Positions 42,385-44,687 of a stretch of DNA of 44,687 bases are shown piece after piece (the stretch's first letter is position 1; every line of letters begins with the position of its first letter). Made by a program: the position numbers and the translations under genes. Source of the DNA: Spirochaetia bacterium (lineage in GTDB: Bacteria > Spirochaetota > Leptospiria > Leptospirales > Leptonemataceae); contig JAIOPQ010000100.1 in assembly GCA_021413825.1 (NCBI GenBank), positions 1 to 44,687 on the forward strand, written 5' to 3'. Under the pieces are notes generated by a model, which did no database searches, was not told the DNA's origin, and saw only the letters and a program-made list of their open reading frames with translations.

Positions 42385-43314
42385 CTAGTCTTTTCTTGCA
42401 GAACGAGGTAAAGCTTGCAGCAGAAATTGGTGCAATAGCTGAGTGGGGTTCTCAACCTGCGGACAATGACCTGCGTCATGAATCACAATAAGCCGACAGC
42501 GAAGAGTTGATTGAACCAGTTTACCGTATTTTAGCGGAACGATTTTGTCCCGGGCGCCCCAGTACAGGCAGACTTCGGGCGTGAGCTTGAGTCGTTTACC
42601 GCGCGGGAAAAAGACAACCTCCTCTTCTTCAATCGTATTCAGAGCCAGAAATTCGTATCCCTTCTTCTCCCAGGTCTCGAGGAGGCCCTTGAGCAAGAAA
42701 TCCGGCAGATCGGTGCGTGTTTCGTGAAATAATTCCGCAAGCAACAGCCGAATTTCACCCACTGTCCTGGGATAAAATCTTCGCCTATGCGCATTGCGTT
42801 CTGCTTCTGGAAATCGCAGCGATCCTGGGGCTATGCAGTGGATTCGCGTGATTGGATTTTTCGTCTTCTGTGCTTCAAAGTATTTTGAAAAGTGCATGGC
42901 CACCAGTCCACCCAGGCTATGCGTTAATAATTGAACCTCCTGCGTGGATCTGCCCGGTCCGTGCCGGTTTCTCAGGTCAAGCAGATGAAGCACAAACCGG
43001 CCAGTAGCTTTAGAAATTCCGTCAATGCGCCAGAGTTCGCGCGCATCCGCCATGGCTGTATTTCCAAATCCGGGTAAATCAATCGCATATAGATCAAAGT
43101 GTTTTTGCAGCTCACCAAACAGCCGGCGGAATGTTTTTGCTGAATCCAAAAATCCGTGCAGAAGGATTAACGGAGGTTTTCCAGTCTCGCTCGAATAAAG
43201 ATGAAATGTAAGGCCTTCAAATTGAACCTTCTTACTGCTAAGGCCGTCACTCAGAATTCGTCTGTGCGTTTGGAAATTTCTGTAGCCCAGCGCAGCCCTT
43301 GCAAGCCAGCTCAT
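42385..43314 (-). CDS. Alpha/beta-hydrolase
   Basis: 309 residues. ILLHGFLDSAKTFRR is the oxyanion strand, LLTHSLGGLVAMHF the nucleophile elbow with Thr replacing the usual Gly before His-Ser, and HDAGHCPQVENP carries the catalytic His. It has no signal peptide, so cytoplasmic or membrane-associated. Substrate unknown. It overlaps pirin upstream by ATGA, so a role in the same operon is likely. Confidence 0.85.
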   Translation of the reverse strand: MSWLARAALGYRNFQTHRRILSDGLSSKKVQFEGLTFHLYSSETGKPPLILLHGFLDSAKTFRRLFGELQKHFDLYAIDLPGFGNTAMADARELWRIDGISKATGRFVLHLLDLRNRHGPGRSTQEVQLLTHSLGGLVAMHFSKYFEAQKTKNPITRIHCIAPGSLRFPEAERNAHRRRFYPRTVGEIRLLLAELFHETRTDLPDFLLKGLLETWEKKGYEFLALNTIEEEEVVFFPRGKRLKLTPEVCLYWGARDKIVPLKYGKLVQSTLRCRLIVIHDAGHCPQVENPTQLLHQFLLQALPRSARKD

Positions 43315-44024
43315 TTTAACGGAACTTCAATTAACAGTATTTCAGCATCTTCTACGGCTTGAATCGTTAGCTCATCGGTTTCTGAGAATGCAGCGCCATC
43401 ACGGCTATGCAATGTTTCCCCGTTTATACTTGTCTCACCTGCAATCAGGAATGCGTACACGCCATTTGTTTGCCTGTGCAAAGAGTAGTTGAGTTCCTTT
43501 CCAGCGTCCAGCGAGCCCAGGGAAAGCCATGCATCTTGATTTATGTATAAGGTTTCTTCGCTCTTATCTTCCGGCGCGACTACTAGCTGCAATTTATTTT
43601 TACGATCTTCTGGTGAGTACGTGCGCTGGCCGTACCTTGGAGCGATGTCCTTCAGTTTTGGGAAAATCCAGATTTGGAGGAAATTTACTTCTTGATCCGC
43701 GCTTGGATTGCGCTCTGAATGAAAAATTCCCGTTCCGGCAGACATGATCTGAACGTCGTTTCTGCGAATAATCGAACCGTTTCCTGTGCTGTCTTTGTGC
43801 TCCAGGTCTCCTACCAATGGAATAGAAATGATCTCCATATTGTCATGCGGATGCGCCCCAAATCCCATCGCAGGTGAAACGATATCGTCGTTTAGAACAC
43901 GCAACGCTCCAAAATGCACGCGTTCCGGATTGTGGTAGTTTGCAAAACTAAATGTATGATGCGTATCGAGCCAGCCATGGTCTTCGTGACCGCGCGTTGC
44001 ATTTCTATGGATGATCGTTTTCAT
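43311..44024 (-). CDS. Pirin family protein (YhhW-like)
   Basis: 237 residues, the usual length. Metal ligands His58, His60 (GAHPHDNMEI), His102 and Glu104 (IFHSERN) are all in place, matching His56/58/101/Glu103 of human pirin. Bacterial relatives such as YhhW act as quercetin dioxygenases or redox-linked regulators. Cytoplasmic cupin. It comes 14 bases after the HDAC-like gene and overlaps the hydrolase. Confidence 0.92.
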   Translation of the reverse strand: MKTIIHRNATRGHEDHGWLDTHHTFSFANYHNPERVHFGALRVLNDDIVSPAMGFGAHPHDNMEIISIPLVGDLEHKDSTGNGSIIRRNDVQIMSAGTGIFHSERNPSADQEVNFLQIWIFPKLKDIAPRYGQRTYSPEDRKNKLQLVVAPEDKSEETLYINQDAWLSLGSLDAGKELNYSLHRQTNGVYAFLIAGETSINGETLHSRDGAAFSETDELTIQAVEDAEILLIEVPLK

Positions 44025-44038
44025 TTTATAAATCCCAT

Positions 44039-44687
44039 TCAGGTAAGTAATGTCTGCGCATGTGCTTCAACTGAATCCGCCAGGGCTTCTAGATCGTAGC
44101 CACCCTCTAAAAAGGAAATGATATTTCCATTGCAATGGCGACCTGCAACTTCAAGGAGTTCGCGACTCATCCATTCGTAACTTGCCGCAGTTAGACTCAT
44201 CTGTGCCAGCGGATCATCCCGGTGTGCGTCAAATCCAGCAGAAATGAGAATAAAATCCGGCTCGAACCGGTCCAACTCCGGGGTAATCTGTTCTTTGAAG
44301 GCCCGTTTATACTCTGTGTCCCCACGGCCAGCTGCCATTGGAATATTCAAAGTAAATCCGTGACCGTTTCCCTGACCCCTCTCTGCTGCAGATCCGCTTC
44401 CGGGATAGAAAGGATATTGATGCAGACTGATGAAGTATACGCTCGGATCATTGTAGAATGCGTCCTGCGTACCATTTCCATGATGAACATCCCAGTCCAC
44501 GATTGCAATTTTCGCAAAGCCAATCGACTGAAGGTGGCGAGCGCAAATCGCAACATTGTTAAACAAACAAAATCCCATGGCGCGATCGTGTAAAGAATGG
44601 TGCCCAGGTGGTCGCACAAGTAAGAGTGCTCGATCCAAATTTCCTGCTCTGATTGCGTCCGCAGCGGCGATCCCCGCACCTGCAGCA
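44039..44687 (-). CDS. Histone-deacetylase superfamily protein, N-terminus cut by window edge
   Basis: The frame is open to the right edge, at least 215 codons, with the N-terminal third missing. Motifs visible: [29 protein letters not shown] (zinc Asp and His), [11 protein letters not shown] (second zinc Asp) and FLEGGY near the end. It is a zinc amidohydrolase of the class II HDAC/acetoin-utilisation/acetylpolyamine group. In bacteria such enzymes deacetylate polyamines or proteins such as acetyl-CoA synthetase; the substrate is not known here. It leads the minus-strand row down to pirin. Confidence 0.93.
   Translation of the reverse strand, partial: AAGAGIAAADAIRAGNLDRALLLVRPPGHHSLHDRAMGFCLFNNVAICARHLQSIGFAKIAIVDWDVHHGNGTQDAFYNDPSVYFISLHQYPFYPGSGSAAERGQGNGHGFTLNIPMAAGRGDTEYKRAFKEQITPELDRFEPDFILISAGFDAHRDDPLAQMSLTAASYEWMSRELLEVAGRHCNGNIISFLEGGYDLEALADSVEAHAQTLLT

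Noticed and set aside
1..44687. tRNA, rRNA, CRISPR array, insertion sequences, phage genes, attachment sites
   Set aside because: No such features were seen while reading both strands; the short intergenic gaps leave little room for them.

Overview
This window reads as chromosomal DNA from a free-living, lipid-oriented spirochaete of the Leptospirales type. That assignment is an inference: moderate GC, lipoproteins with loose spirochaetal lipoboxes (SNC, IQC, SAC, VGC before the lipid-modified Cys), a Leptospira-style mix of alkane/fatty-acid genes, and protein sequences that feel leptospiral. No rRNA or marker search was possible. I saw no rRNA, tRNA, CRISPR array, insertion sequence or phage gene. 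Coding density is very high, many genes overlap by ATGA, and no gene-free stretch exceeds about 165 bases.

Layout. 1-2746: a truncated membrane protein and a SixA-like phosphohistidine phosphatase (minus), then a GHKL ATPase and a family-2 glycosyltransferase (plus). 2749-8327: an MrfB-like exonuclease and an MrfA-like helicase on the plus strand, separated by a minus-strand Wzm/Wzt polysaccharide exporter. 8402-9431: a VOC protein with a histone-H1-like lysine tail, converging on an orphan gene. 9487-11558: a compact TetR-AlkB-[2Fe-2S] ferredoxin operon with a visible promoter and operator. 11555-15806 (minus): mnmG, a lipid kinase and a GT-C-like membrane protein, all overlapping. 15921-17460: a patatin phospholipase and a small secreted protein.

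17604-22226 is the most unusual block: a thiolase-fold protein without the catalytic Cys and His, a stand-alone DUF35 protein that has lost its zinc cysteines, an acyl-CoA synthetase with a DUF35 module fused to its C terminus, and a membrane protein. 22353-26719 holds Hsp20 behind a sigma54-like promoter, a metalloprotease-like lipoprotein, a cysteine-rich secreted hydrolase and two exported unknowns. 27270-31019 holds a normal SCP-x-type thiolase, then a CFA synthase one base before a geranylgeranyl-reductase-like flavoprotein.

31057-35742 (minus): FmdB zinc ribbon, inositol monophosphatase, alkyl-DHAP synthase (ether lipid), a lipoprotein and an outer-membrane beta-barrel. 35828-36514 (plus) is a histidine phosphatase. 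36518-44687 (minus) runs HDAC-like deacetylase, pirin, alpha/beta hydrolase, DHH phosphoesterase, chorismate synthase, Cys-rich lipoprotein, S41-like protease, M14 carboxypeptidase and RNase D-like exonuclease.

Taken together the window is rich in lipid chemistry: terminal alkane oxidation (AlkB), CoA activation, thiolases, phospholipases, fatty-acid methylation, ether-lipid formation and envelope polysaccharide export.
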